Part shown: piece after piece, positions 17,572-26,060 of the stretch
How positions within the stretch are numbered: the stretch's first letter is position 1
Layout: each line of letters starts with the position of its first letter
Source of the DNA: Bacteroidota bacterium
GTDB taxonomy: Bacteria; Bacteroidota; Rhodothermia; Rhodothermales; UBA10348
Length of the DNA stretch: 51,943 nucleotides
Assembly (NCBI GenBank): GCA_029262775.1
Contig: JAJCYR010000054.1
Coordinates: 1-51,943, forward strand
Direction: 5' to 3'
Made by a program: the position numbers and the translations under genes
The notes under the pieces: generated by a model
The model's input: the letters and a program-made list of their open reading frames with translations, nothing else
Database searches by the model: none
Told to the model about the DNA's origin: nothing

Positions 17572-20152
17572 GACCGTCTCCGAGGAGGGCGATACGGACG
17601 GTTTCGTCCGGCTCAAGCCATCCGGAGAGAATTTCTGCGGCCAGTTTATTCGTGATTTCGCGCTGAATGACGCGCTTGAGTGGTCGCGCGCCAAAGACTG
17701 GATCGAACCCGACCCGCGCCAGATAGTCCCGCGCCTCATCGGTAAGTTCCACGTTGAGTCCATTGCTGCTCAATGCCAGGCGACGCACGTGTTCAAACTG
17801 GATGTCCACGATGTGCCTGATTTCGTCGCGGCTAAGCGGGTGGAACATCACGATTTCATCGATCCGATTCAGGAATTCGGGTCGGAGCCGCTGCTTCAGT
17901 ACACCCGTCAGCTCGTCGAAGAGCCGTTCCTCCTCGGCGGACGAAAGGCCCTGACCTTCCTCTATTCGACCCTGGATGAGCTCGGAGCCCAGGTTCGATG
18001 TCATGATGATGATCGTGTTCTTGAAATCCGCCACGCGGCCTTTGTTGTCCGTCAGCCGTCCATCGTCGAGCACCTGGAGCAGGATGTTGAAGACTTCCGG
18101 GTGCGCTTTCTCGATTTCATCGAGGAGCACGACGGAATACGGCTTGCGCCGGACGGCTTCGGTCAATTGTCCGCCCTCTTCATAGCCCACATATCCGGGA
18201 GGGGCCCCAACCAGCCGGCTGACGGAATGCCGCTCCTGGTACTCACTCATGTCAATGCGCACCAAGGCATCGTCGTCATTGAACAGGAACGAGGCCAGTG
18301 CCTTGGCGAGCTCCGTCTTGCCCACGCCCGTCGTACCCAGGAAAATGAACGAACCAATGGGGCGCGTTTCTTCCTGCAGTCCGGCCCGGCCGCGGCGAAC
18401 GGCGTTGGATACGGCCTCGACCGCTTCCGTCTGCCCCACCACGCGCTTGGCCAGTTCCTCTTCCATGCGCAGGAGTTTTGCCCGCTCGCCTTCCAGCATG
18501 CGAGACACAGGAATGCCGGTCCATCGCGATACAATGCCGGCGATGTCCTCGGCGCTCACTTCCTCCTTGAGCAGGGCGCCATGTTCCTGCGCCGCATTGA
18601 GTGCCTCTTTGTTGTCGGCAATCAATTCTGTCAGCTTCGGTATGCGACCGTATCGGATTTCGGCTACTTCTCCATACTTACCCTCGCGCTCGAGGCGGTC
18701 CGCTTCGAGGCGCAGCTCGTCTATGTGCTCATTGGCTTCGCGAATGGCGCCAATGAGCTGCTTTTCCTGTTTCCACCGCGCCTTCAGTTCCGTATTCTGT
18801 TCCTGCAGGTTGGCCAGCTGCTCGCTGATCTGATCAATCTTGGCCTGGTCCTTTTCGCGTTTTACGCCCTCGCGCTCAATTTCAAGCTGGCGGATCTGCC
18901 GCTCGAGGGTATCGAGCTCTTCCGGCATGGAGTCAATTTCAATTCGAAGGCGCGATGCTGCTTCATCGACCAGGTCAATGGCCTTGTCAGGCAGGAAGCG
19001 ATCTGCAATGTAGCGGTGGCTCAGCTCGGCCGCGGCCACGAGCGCGCCGTCGGTAATGCGCACACCGTGATGCACCTCGTAGCGCTCCTTGATGCCGCGC
19101 AAAATGGATATTGAATCTTCAATGCTGGGCTCGTTGACGACCACCACCTGGAAGCGCCGCTCGAGGGCTTTGTCCTTTTCCAGGTATTTTTTGTATTCGT
19201 CGAGTGTTGTGGCGCCGATGGCGCGCAGTTCGCCGCGCGCCAGGGCCGGTTTCAGGATATTCGCCGCGTCCATGGCACCTTCTCCGGCACCCGCGCCCAC
19301 CAGCGTGTGGATTTCGTCAATGAAGAGCAGGATTTCCCCGTTCGATTCGACGACTTCCTTGACGACCGCCTTCAGCCGATCCTCGAATTCACCGCGGTAC
19401 TTGGCGCCAGCAATGAGGGCGCCCATGTCGAGTGCCAGAACGCGCCGATTCTTCAGCCCCTCCGGAATGTCGCCCGACACAATTCGAGTAGCGAGTCCTT
19501 CGGCGATGGCCGTTTTACCCACGCCGGGCTCACCAATCAGAATCGGATTGTTCTTCGTGCGGCGCGAAAGGATCTGCAGCAGCCGCCTGATTTCGTCATC
19601 GCGCCCGATGACCGGGTCTATCTTGCCCTCTTCGGCGAGCGCATTCAAGTCGCGCGTGTAGCGCTCAAGCGACTGGTAGCGGCTCTCCGCGTGCTGGTCT
19701 GTGACTTTCTGGTTACCCCGGATATCCTTCAGCGTACCCAGAATGGCCTCCTTCGTGACACCTTGCTCGCGCAGCGCCTCACCAACGGGATCCTTGGACT
19801 CTGCGAGCGCAATGAACAGGTGCTCCGATGCTATGAATTCATCGCCGAGTACGCCGGCCTCAGCCAGCGCCCGGTCGAAAACAAGTTTGGTGCTATTGCC
19901 CATGAATTGGCCCGACACGCTCGAGCCCGTCACCATGGGATAGGACGCGAGGGTCTTGTCGGTACGCGTCTCAATCAGGCGGGCGGGCGTACCCAGTTTC
20001 TCGAGAATGGCCTGGGCAATGCCCCCCTTCTCGGCCAGAAAGGCTTTCATGAGGTGGCCGGGCTCCACACCCTGATGGTTCTTCGAGGCCGCCAGTTCGG
20101 TGGCTGCCCGGACCAGGTCCTGGGCCTTGACAGTAAATTTCTGGAAGTTCAT
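17531..20152 (-). CDS. clpB: ATP-dependent disaggregase chaperone ClpB
   Basis: ClpB resolves protein aggregates together with DnaK. The 873-residue length is normal. The N domain (about 1-145) is followed by nucleotide domain 1 with [15 protein letters not shown] (about 203-217) and [21 protein letters not shown]. The middle coiled-coil domain (about 405-530) separates ClpB from ClpA/ClpC. Nucleotide domain 2 has [15 protein letters not shown] (about 608-622) and [14 protein letters not shown]. The start [12 protein letters not shown] is typical. Its stop lies inside the convergent kinase gene, with a 41-bp overlap. I see no HrcA-type CIRCE element upstream. Confidence 0.97.
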   Translation of the reverse strand: MNFQKFTVKAQDLVRAATELAASKNHQGVEPGHLMKAFLAEKGGIAQAILEKLGTPARLIETRTDKTLASYPMVTGSSVSGQFMGNSTKLVFDRALAEAGVLGDEFIASEHLFIALAESKDPVGEALREQGVTKEAILGTLKDIRGNQKVTDQHAESRYQSLERYTRDLNALAEEGKIDPVIGRDDEIRRLLQILSRRTKNNPILIGEPGVGKTAIAEGLATRIVSGDIPEGLKNRRVLALDMGALIAGAKYRGEFEDRLKAVVKEVVESNGEILLFIDEIHTLVGAGAGEGAMDAANILKPALARGELRAIGATTLDEYKKYLEKDKALERRFQVVVVNEPSIEDSISILRGIKERYEVHHGVRITDGALVAAAELSHRYIADRFLPDKAIDLVDEAASRLRIEIDSMPEELDTLERQIRQLEIEREGVKREKDQAKIDQISEQLANLQEQNTELKARWKQEKQLIGAIREANEHIDELRLEADRLEREGKYGEVAEIRYGRIPKLTELIADNKEALNAAQEHGALLKEEVSAEDIAGIVSRWTGIPVSRMLEGERAKLLRMEEELAKRVVGQTEAVEAVSNAVRRGRAGLQEETRPIGSFIFLGTTGVGKTELAKALASFLFNDDDALVRIDMSEYQERHSVSRLVGAPPGYVGYEEGGQLTEAVRRKPYSVVLLDEIEKAHPEVFNILLQVLDDGRLTDNKGRVADFKNTIIIMTSNLGSELIQGRIEEGQGLSSAEEERLFDELTGVLKQRLRPEFLNRIDEIVMFHPLSRDEIRHIVDIQFEHVRRLALSSNGLNVELTDEARDYLARVGFDPVFGARPLKRVIQREITNKLAAEILSGWLEPDETVRIALLGDGLSFETVPTPAEPA

Positions 20153-20273
20153 GTCGCTCTTCTCCCGCCATTACAGCAGTGGGTGGACGTATTTCAAGTA
20201 CGTCCCGTACGTGCGAACATCATACCAAACAGAAATCCCTGCCAAGTTGACAGGTCTCCGGACACGCCGGCCG

Positions 20274-21335
20274 TTACCGTACCGGCACGACCTGCATGAA
20301 ATCGAGCAGCACGGTGCCCACGCCGCTGATTCGCAGTCCTACGTGGCCACTCGGCGCCGTATCGCCATGTCCGTGCGTGATGAGTTTTCCATCCACATAG
20401 GCCCGGAAATGGGTACGGTCCGATACGACGCGGTAGGCGTGCCAACTGCTGGCTGCCATGGGCTTCGTATCCATGATGTAAAAGTCCCCGTTCTCACTGC
20501 TTCCCAAACGCATTTCGCCGTCGGTCAGGACCGTGAAGTGGTAGTTTTGCACGTCGACGAGGTTGTGCACGAACATGACACTACCGTTGAAATTATCAAG
20601 GTTGAGCGCAGCATCGATCTGCGCCGTCTCCATGGCGTGGTCAAACCAGACGGTGACAGGCCCGGTACCAGGCGTCAGCCCAAGGACATCGCCGCGCCGC
20701 GCACCATCCTGTTCGCCGCCGCCACGCAAGCTGGACGAGGACAGGTCGCCCTCAATCACCATGTGCTCCTGCCATGCGGCAGCCCGGGTCGGCTTCCATG
20801 CCCAACCCCCTCCGTCGATCAACTGTGGACCGGCTGCCATGGGGTCGGAGGGAGGCGCAATGGGCGCCGGACCGGAATCCACCGCTTGGACGCCCACACC
20901 ATACCGGAACACCATTTCCGCGCCGTGCTCTGCCGTGTAGGTCAACAGGCCGAGGCCGGCAACGCCCAGAACCGCCAATGCCGCGCGCAGGAGAAACATG
21001 CGCTCCAATCCGGTAAAAAAGGTGATAATCCGGATGACGGCAAATCCTCCAAAGAAATAGAATACGTAGTGGCCCAGGTCCGAATGCTCGGTGAGCAACG
21101 CATTGGCTTCGGTCGGGAGGAACACCGAATCGGCCGCTGCCTCACCAGTGAAATACGTCGCTGTGACTGCGACGCCACCCAGTACGTACAGCATCATCGC
21201 TGCGCGCCGCAGAAAGGCCTGCTCTCGCAACACAAGCCCGACCAGGTCGAAGAGGGCGGCGGTGAACAGGACGCCGATCGGGAAGTGGACAATGAGCGGA
21301 TGCACATTGGGCGCCCATTCAGGAAGTGGAAACAT
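20274..21335 (-). CDS. DUF2231 membrane protein with C-terminal LamG-like exported domain
   Basis: ATG 21335 opens MFPLPEWAPNVHPLIVHFPIGVL, and HPLIVHFPIG is the DUF2231 signature of a four-helix membrane domain (about 10-140). The reading frame continues upstream without conserved content. The rest of the 353 residues (about 150-353) reads like a concanavalin/laminin-G or 3-keto-disaccharide hydrolase-type beta-sandwich: it has VTVWFDHAMETAQIDAAL, then NYHFTVLTDGEMRLG, then SSWHAYRVVSDR, then SGHVGLRISGVGTVLLDF. The second domain is probably periplasmic and may bind a carbohydrate or a surface ligand. Function is unknown. It lies 121 nt downstream of the clpB start on the same strand. Confidence 0.75.
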   Translation of the reverse strand: MFPLPEWAPNVHPLIVHFPIGVLFTAALFDLVGLVLREQAFLRRAAMMLYVLGGVAVTATYFTGEAAADSVFLPTEANALLTEHSDLGHYVFYFFGGFAVIRIITFFTGLERMFLLRAALAVLGVAGLGLLTYTAEHGAEMVFRYGVGVQAVDSGPAPIAPPSDPMAAGPQLIDGGGWAWKPTRAAAWQEHMVIEGDLSSSSLRGGGEQDGARRGDVLGLTPGTGPVTVWFDHAMETAQIDAALNLDNFNGSVMFVHNLVDVQNYHFTVLTDGEMRLGSSENGDFYIMDTKPMAASSWHAYRVVSDRTHFRAYVDGKLITHGHGDTAPSGHVGLRISGVGTVLLDFMQVVPVR

Positions 21336-21401
21336 GGAACTCAGTCGTGACGTGTATAATGGCCAATATACGTGCCTTTCCAAAGAGAGTTGAGCCCGAG
21401 C

Positions 21402-21728
21402 ATGTCCAAAAAACCCGCAGCAGACGGTCACAAATCCGAAGCGTCGGGGACGCCCCGGTCTCCGGACAATGCCGAATGGTGGGTGCGTTTCCGCAAGTTG
21501 CTCGACGAGCAGAATGAATGGCCCACGACCTATCTCTTCAAATTCATTGCGCCCAAGGAGCAATCTGCCGACCTGCAGGCCGTCTTTGAAGGTGAAGAAA
21601 TCACGGTCCGTGCCTCCTCGAAAGGCAACTATCAGAGCATCACGTCGCACGTCCGTGTGAAAAGTGCTGAGCACGTGGTGACGCTGTACCGCCGGGCGAG
21701 CGCCATTGAGGGCGTGATCAGCCTGTAG
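21402..21728 (+). CDS. DUF493 (YbeD-like) family protein
   Basis: The 108-residue product has a short disordered N-terminus of about 25 residues and then a ferredoxin-like alpha/beta fold pattern (WPTTYLFKFIAP, then DLQAVFEGEEITVRASSKGNYQSITSHVRVKSAEHVVTLYRR), which matches DUF493/YbeD. The family is small, cytoplasmic and probably regulatory. ATG 21402 is chosen over an upstream GTG at 21372, which lies too close to the divergent DUF2231 gene. The last 11 bp overlap the convergent aminotransferase gene. Confidence 0.8.
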   Translation: MSKKPAADGHKSEASGTPRSPDNAEWWVRFRKLLDEQNEWPTTYLFKFIAPKEQSADLQAVFEGEEITVRASSKGNYQSITSHVRVKSAEHVVTLYRRASAIEGVISL

Positions 21729-23010
21729 TGCAGAGTTTTTCCACCACGTCCAGAAACGTATCGACGTCCGCCTCGGTGTTATAATGTGCGAGCCCGACGC
21801 GCAGCATGCCGCCGCTGCCGGCCAACCCGAGACGCTTCACGACCTCCATGGCGTAATAGTCGCCGTCCCAGACAAAAATGTTATGCTCAGCGAGACCACG
21901 TGCCAGTTCTGCCGGTGACAACCGCTCAGATGTACATGCCACGGTCGGAACGCGGCCTCGGGAACTCGGGGGGCCGTAAAGGCGCACGCCCTGGATGGAT
22001 TTCAGACCGTCAATGAGTCGCTGACAGAGCAATGCTTCAGCGGCTTCAATGCGCTCGAATGCGCGTACGAGTGCTGCTCGGCGGTCCGGGTTGGGTACCG
22101 AGTGGGTCGGTGGAGGCCCGGCCACCGGCTCGTTCTGCCCGGCGACCGGCTCCCCACCGAGCCCCGCCAGGTATTCGATCGCTCCGAGCGTTCCGGCCAT
22201 GCCCTCATGCGACATCGTACCGGTTTCAAAGCGCCACGGGAGGTCGTCGCTCGCTGGCCGCACCTTGTAGGGCACGAGCCGCTCCAGCAGTTCACGACGC
22301 CCCCACACCATACCCTGATGGGGGCCGAAGAACTTGTACGCCGAGCACGCCAGGAAATCACACCCGATCGCCTGAACATCCGTGAGCAGATGCGGCGTGA
22401 ACTGTACCGAGTCCACGTAGGACCAGGCTCCGACGGCGTGGGCGCGAGCCGTAAGGTCGGCGACATCATTGACGGTTCCGAGCGCGTTACTCGCATAGTT
22501 GACGGCCACAATCCGCGTGCGCTCCGTGATGGCCTCTTCGACCGATTTTTCGTCATAGCGAGACGTTTCCGGATCAAAATCAATCCAACGCACGGTGAGT
22601 CTGAGGTCATCGGCCAGCATCAGCCACGGGCTCACATTGGCATCGTGGTCCATGCGCGTGACCACGATTTCATCGCCCGGATCCAACTCCCGTCCGAGGC
22701 TCCGTGACAGGGAAAAGGTGAGCGAGGTCATGTTCTGCCCGAACAGGATTTCGTCCCCGCTCGCAGCACCGACCAGATCGGCCACGGCGTTATGCACTTC
22801 GGCCTTGAGCAGGTCGGTCCGGCGAGACGTCATGAAGTACCCACCGTCATTCGCGTTCATGTGCCTGAGGTAGGATACCATGGCATCTACCGCCTGCCCG
22901 CAGACCTGCGTGCCCCCGGGATTGTCCAGGTAAATACGACGCACGCCGTCATCGCGGACATCCATCGATGGAAACTGACTGCGAACGGATGCAATATCGA
23001 GCGGAGTCAT
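21718..23010 (-). CDS. Cysteine desulfurase-like class V aminotransferase (TIGR01976-like)
   Basis: The 430-residue protein is a PLP-dependent fold type I enzyme. It shows YLDNPGGTQV near the N-terminus, the substrate/PLP loop segment MDHDANVSPW, and the PLP-binding lysine in CSAYKFFGPHQG. These fit the cysteine desulfurase-like TIGR01976 group, whose substrates are poorly defined. ATG 23010 (MTPLDIASVRSQFPS) is the sensible start; the upstream extension overlaps the divergent amidohydrolase start. No SUF or ISC scaffold gene is adjacent, so a role in Fe-S assembly is not supported by context. Confidence 0.87.
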   Translation of the reverse strand: MTPLDIASVRSQFPSMDVRDDGVRRIYLDNPGGTQVCGQAVDAMVSYLRHMNANDGGYFMTSRRTDLLKAEVHNAVADLVGAASGDEILFGQNMTSLTFSLSRSLGRELDPGDEIVVTRMDHDANVSPWLMLADDLRLTVRWIDFDPETSRYDEKSVEEAITERTRIVAVNYASNALGTVNDVADLTARAHAVGAWSYVDSVQFTPHLLTDVQAIGCDFLACSAYKFFGPHQGMVWGRRELLERLVPYKVRPASDDLPWRFETGTMSHEGMAGTLGAIEYLAGLGGEPVAGQNEPVAGPPPTHSVPNPDRRAALVRAFERIEAAEALLCQRLIDGLKSIQGVRLYGPPSSRGRVPTVACTSERLSPAELARGLAEHNIFVWDGDYYAMEVVKRLGLAGSGGMLRVGLAHYNTEADVDTFLDVVEKLCTTG

Positions 23011-23122
23011 GTAGATTTGGTTTGGTGCCGCCGGGTGGTGTACTCGAAACCAGTAAACTACGCCACATCGGGATCCCTCGTTCGCGAGGCCAGCCACATC
23101 ATCAGCATCCTTCTGCAGCTCC

Positions 23123-24412
23123 ATGAACTCGACCCATCAGTTTTCACTCCGCATGCTTCTTCTCGGGGTGTTTTTCCTCTCTGGCTTTGTCCTCTCGACG
23201 AGCCCTGCGCGCGGCCAGGTGCTCCTCGTGCCCGATCGTATTTTTGACGGCGAGGTCATGCGCGAGGGGTACGCGGTTCTGGTAGATGCGGCGCACATTG
23301 CCGATGTAGGCCCCCGCGATGAACTGATCCGTCGCCACGCAGAGGCCCGACGTATGGAACTGCCCGGGACAACACTGATGCCGGGCATTATCGAGGGACA
23401 TTCGCACATACTGCTGCATCCGTACGATGAAGCGTCGTGGAATGACCAGGTACTCGTCGAATCGCGGGCGGAGCGCGTGGCTCGAGGCGTGGTGCATCTG
23501 CGGGAAACACTGCAGGCGGGTGTGACGACCATTCGCGATCTGGGCGCGGAAGGTGCGGGTTATGACGATGTGGGCTTGAAGCAGGCGGTTGGGAAAGGCG
23601 TGATCCAGGGGCCGCGCATGCTGGTGGCAGGTCCTGCCATCGTAGCCACAGGCAGCTACGGACCAAAGGGATTTCGGGAAGGAGTGACCGTTCCGCTGGG
23701 AGCGCAGGTTGCAGACGGACACGACGAGCTGATTCGCGTGGTGCGGGAGCAGATTGGTGGCGGTGTCGATGTCATCAAAATGTACGCCGACTACCGTTGG
23801 GGACCCGACGGGCAGGCCATGCCCACATTTTCGGAAGAGGAGATACGACAGATTGTGGAAACCGCCGCATCGAGCGGTCGTGTGACCGTAGCACATGCCG
23901 GTACGGCCGAGGGTATGCGCCGCGCTGCAGAAGCGGGCGTCCGCACGATTGAGCATGGAGACGGGGGGACGCAGGAGGTCTTTCGGCTCATGGCCGAAAA
24001 GGGCGTGGTTTGGTACCCGACGCTGGCCGCTGTGGAATCGATCATGGGCTACGGTGGCTGGGAGAAGGGGGGCGGGCCCGATCCGGAGCGCATCGTGGTC
24101 AAGAAGCGGGCCATGCAGTGGGCCATGGAGGCGGGCGTGGCGATCGGGATGGGCGGTGACGTGGGTGTCTTTACCCACGGCACCAACGTTCGTGAGATGG
24201 AACTGATGGTGGAATACGGGATGCAGCCGGTCGCGGTGCTGCGCGCAGCGACGAGTCTGAATGCCGACACATTCGGGTTGACCAACGTGGTGGGTCGACT
24301 GGCTGGCGGCCTATTCGCCGATATCATTGCCGTCGAGGGCAATCCGGCTGTGGACATGTCCGTCATGCACAACGTGTCGTTCGTCATGCAGGCTGGCACG
24401 CAGATTCGGTAG
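23123..24412 (+). CDS. Exported amidohydrolase (imidazolonepropionase/prolidase-like)
   Basis: The 429-residue protein starts with a signal peptide (hydrophobic about 10-27, ARG-Q site) and then the amidohydrolase TIM barrel. Metal-binding elements are visible: GHSHILLH, the lysine of IKMYADYRWG, VAHAGT, IEHGDG and the Asp in GGDVGVFTHG. Exported enzymes of this group hydrolyse cyclic or peptide amides (for example Xaa-Pro dipeptides). The substrate here cannot be told. It is divergent from the aminotransferase with 112 nt between starts. Confidence 0.88.
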   Translation: MNSTHQFSLRMLLLGVFFLSGFVLSTSPARGQVLLVPDRIFDGEVMREGYAVLVDAAHIADVGPRDELIRRHAEARRMELPGTTLMPGIIEGHSHILLHPYDEASWNDQVLVESRAERVARGVVHLRETLQAGVTTIRDLGAEGAGYDDVGLKQAVGKGVIQGPRMLVAGPAIVATGSYGPKGFREGVTVPLGAQVADGHDELIRVVREQIGGGVDVIKMYADYRWGPDGQAMPTFSEEEIRQIVETAASSGRVTVAHAGTAEGMRRAAEAGVRTIEHGDGGTQEVFRLMAEKGVVWYPTLAAVESIMGYGGWEKGGGPDPERIVVKKRAMQWAMEAGVAIGMGGDVGVFTHGTNVREMELMVEYGMQPVAVLRAATSLNADTFGLTNVVGRLAGGLFADIIAVEGNPAVDMSVMHNVSFVMQAGTQIR

Positions 24413-24442
24413 GGTCTGGCCCTGTTTTTATAGTTCCTTCTT

Positions 24443-24730
24443 TTACAGTTCCTTCAGAACGCGTACTGCGACCTGCGGTGTGCGCTTGCCACCTTGGGTT
24501 GGTGCCTGCAGGACATCTACTTCTACTTTCAGATCCTGCCGGGCACTCTGTCGCAGCATGTCATTCAGTTCGTCGACCTTGTGCTTGATTTCCTGGGCCA
24601 ACAGGAAATCACGGTCGCGCAGCATGGAGTCCACGATGTGGTCCAAGTCGTCTCGTCTGGGATAGGGCAGATCCTGTTCCACTGGTTGCAATTCGGGATG
24701 AGGTTTCAAACAGAGCCTTCTGACAGCCAT
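24443..24730 (-). CDS. Small hypothetical protein, UVR-like helical hairpin
   Basis: This 95-residue product is not recognised with certainty. The middle part (LDHIVDSMLRDRDFLLAQ, then EIKHKVDELNDML) resembles the UVR motif helical hairpin of UvrB/UvrC and McsA. The C-terminus (VEVDVLQ, then KRTPQVAVRVLKEL) looks like an ordered beta-rich tail. The frame ends 30 nt from the convergent amidohydrolase stop. It lies downstream of the TonB terminator and would need its own promoter. It could be a spurious frame, but its amino acid make-up looks protein-like. Confidence 0.5.
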   Translation of the reverse strand: MAVRRLCLKPHPELQPVEQDLPYPRRDDLDHIVDSMLRDRDFLLAQEIKHKVDELNDMLRQSARQDLKVEVDVLQAPTQGGKRTPQVAVRVLKEL

Positions 24731-24822
24731 GAAGATAATGCCATGGAGATAATAACGACAAAATCGAGCGTGTTTGCACGGGGCGGTCGTTGAAAAAACA
24801 GTTTATATGTGAAGGGGGGGGC

Positions 24823-24855
24823 AAAAAAAAGGGGGCGCGCCGCAGGCGCGCCCCC
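24823..24855 (-). terminator. Strong intrinsic terminator after tonB-like gene
   Basis: On the minus strand an 11-bp perfect GC-only stem (24855-24845 paired with 24841-24831, arm GGGGGCGCGCC) with a 3-nt loop is followed directly by eight T (plus-strand A run 24823-24830). It sits about 35 nt past the stop of the TonB-family gene. Confidence 0.93.
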
Positions 24856-24890
24856 TGAGGGAGGTACATGGAACGGAAGGTGGTTCCGTG

Positions 24891-25550
24891 TTATTTCAAC
24901 TTGAACGTAATAGGAAGGGACATTTTGACCTTCACTGGCTTGCCGCGCTGCATGCCCGGCTTGAACTTGGCCGACTGGACGGCACGGAGAGCCTCTTCGT
25001 CACATCCGGCTCCAATGCCTCGTGTCACAACGGGATTCACCACGTTTCCCTGCTCGTCCACGACAAACTGCAGGTATACGCGTCCTTCCACACCGGCCTT
25101 CTTGGCAATTTCAGGGTAACGGATCTTCTTCTGCAATCCCGAGAGGCCACCGATCAATTCCGGCATTTCCTCCACAATTACGAAGATTTCAGCTTCCGGC
25201 TCTTCGTTCTCGTCGGCCGGTGGCGGTGGCGGTGGGAGGTCTACGACCTCATCGATGTCGAGAAAGACATCGAGGTCCAGTTCCTCGTCATCCAGGACTT
25301 CATCGTTGGGGACCTCAACAGGGACCGGAGGACGAGGTGGCGGCGGTGGCTTCTCGATCTGCTCGGTCTGGATGATCTCCTCCATCTGGACGACTTCCTG
25401 TTCCGTCATATCAATTTCGAAACTGTCGTTCGCCGTCATGTCAAGACGGAACGCGCCAATAAGGAGCGCGAGCGTCAGCACGAGACCGATTTCCACGTAG
25501 AGCGGATACCGCCTCTTGAGATTTGCTTTGTCTGTTTTTCGCAGTGCCAT
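24891..25550 (-). CDS. TonB-family energy transducer
   Basis: The 219-residue protein transfers proton-motive energy from the inner membrane to outer-membrane receptors. It has a single N-terminal anchor (about 17-36), a linker with proline runs (PPPPPRPP about 68-76, and a second run about 104-109) alternating with acidic stretches, and a C-terminal TonB domain (about 130-219). That domain shows IRYPEIAKKAGVEGRVYLQF, then CDEEALRAVQSAKFKPG. The linker acidity is typical of halophile or Rhodothermota-like proteins. No ExbB/ExbD is adjacent. A strong terminator follows the gene. Confidence 0.92.
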   Translation of the reverse strand: MALRKTDKANLKRRYPLYVEIGLVLTLALLIGAFRLDMTANDSFEIDMTEQEVVQMEEIIQTEQIEKPPPPPRPPVPVEVPNDEVLDDEELDLDVFLDIDEVVDLPPPPPPADENEEPEAEIFVIVEEMPELIGGLSGLQKKIRYPEIAKKAGVEGRVYLQFVVDEQGNVVNPVVTRGIGAGCDEEALRAVQSAKFKPGMQRGKPVKVKMSLPITFKLK

Positions 25551-25584
25551 GGATTTTTGTTCAGCCGTGTTGCAAGGGAAGTAA

Positions 25585-25592
25585 CAAGTATA
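25585..25592 (-). promoter_or_regulatory. Possible Bacteroidota-type -7 element for tonB-like gene
   Basis: The minus strand reads TATACTTG, one mismatch from the TAnnTTTG -7 consensus of Bacteroidota sigma-70, 35 nt before the ATG at 25550. A clear -33 TTTG is not seen at the right distance, so this is a weak call. Confidence 0.3.
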
Positions 25593-25658
25593 CGTGAATC
25601 CGTTTTGAAATGAAACACGTGTACCTACTGAGAGTCCGAAGATCGAAAAAAGTTGCTG

Positions 25659-26060
25659 TCAGTCTCGACCTTTCTTACGTGAGGGCCCCCGGGGTGCGTT
25701 CCGGTCCCTCCACACATAAAAAGCCCAGAGGGCCCATGCGGCCACTGAACCGGCACTGTCAGCGATTGCATCGTAGATATCCATGCTCCGCATAGGGAGC
25801 AGATGCTGGTACCATTCGCTCGCAAACGCAAATGCGATGGCCGCAAGGAGGATCATGATGTTGACGCCACGGCCCCGGTGACCTGCCGCCACCAGCCACA
25901 GCCATGTCATGACGAAAAACAGCCCGAAGTGAACCACTTTGTCCCACTCCAGCATGTTGGACGAGTGCAGCGAACTGGTGGGAATGGTCAGCAGAATGAC
26001 CACAATGATGCTCCACAGCACGGCAGGCCACAGGGGGCCACGAAGGGACAGAATGGGCAT
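25659..26060 (-). CDS. VanZ-like membrane protein
   Basis: The 133-residue protein has four hydrophobic segments and the VanZ-type motifs KVVHFGLFFVMTWLW and SEWYQHLLPMRSMDIYDAIADSAGS. ATG 26060 overlaps the stop of the NAD(P)HX repair gene by one base (TGATG), so the two are translated together. VanZ-like proteins are small envelope proteins; only VanZ itself has a known link to teicoplanin resistance, and no van genes are present here. Confidence 0.82.
   Translation of the reverse strand: MPILSLRGPLWPAVLWSIIVVILLTIPTSSLHSSNMLEWDKVVHFGLFFVMTWLWLVAAGHRGRGVNIMILLAAIAFAFASEWYQHLLPMRSMDIYDAIADSAGSVAAWALWAFYVWRDRNAPRGPSRKKGRD

Noticed and set aside
17243-19114. 623-residue plus-strand frame over clpB
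   Set aside because: It is antisense to clpB, whose domains are all clear, and has no recognisable motif of its own.
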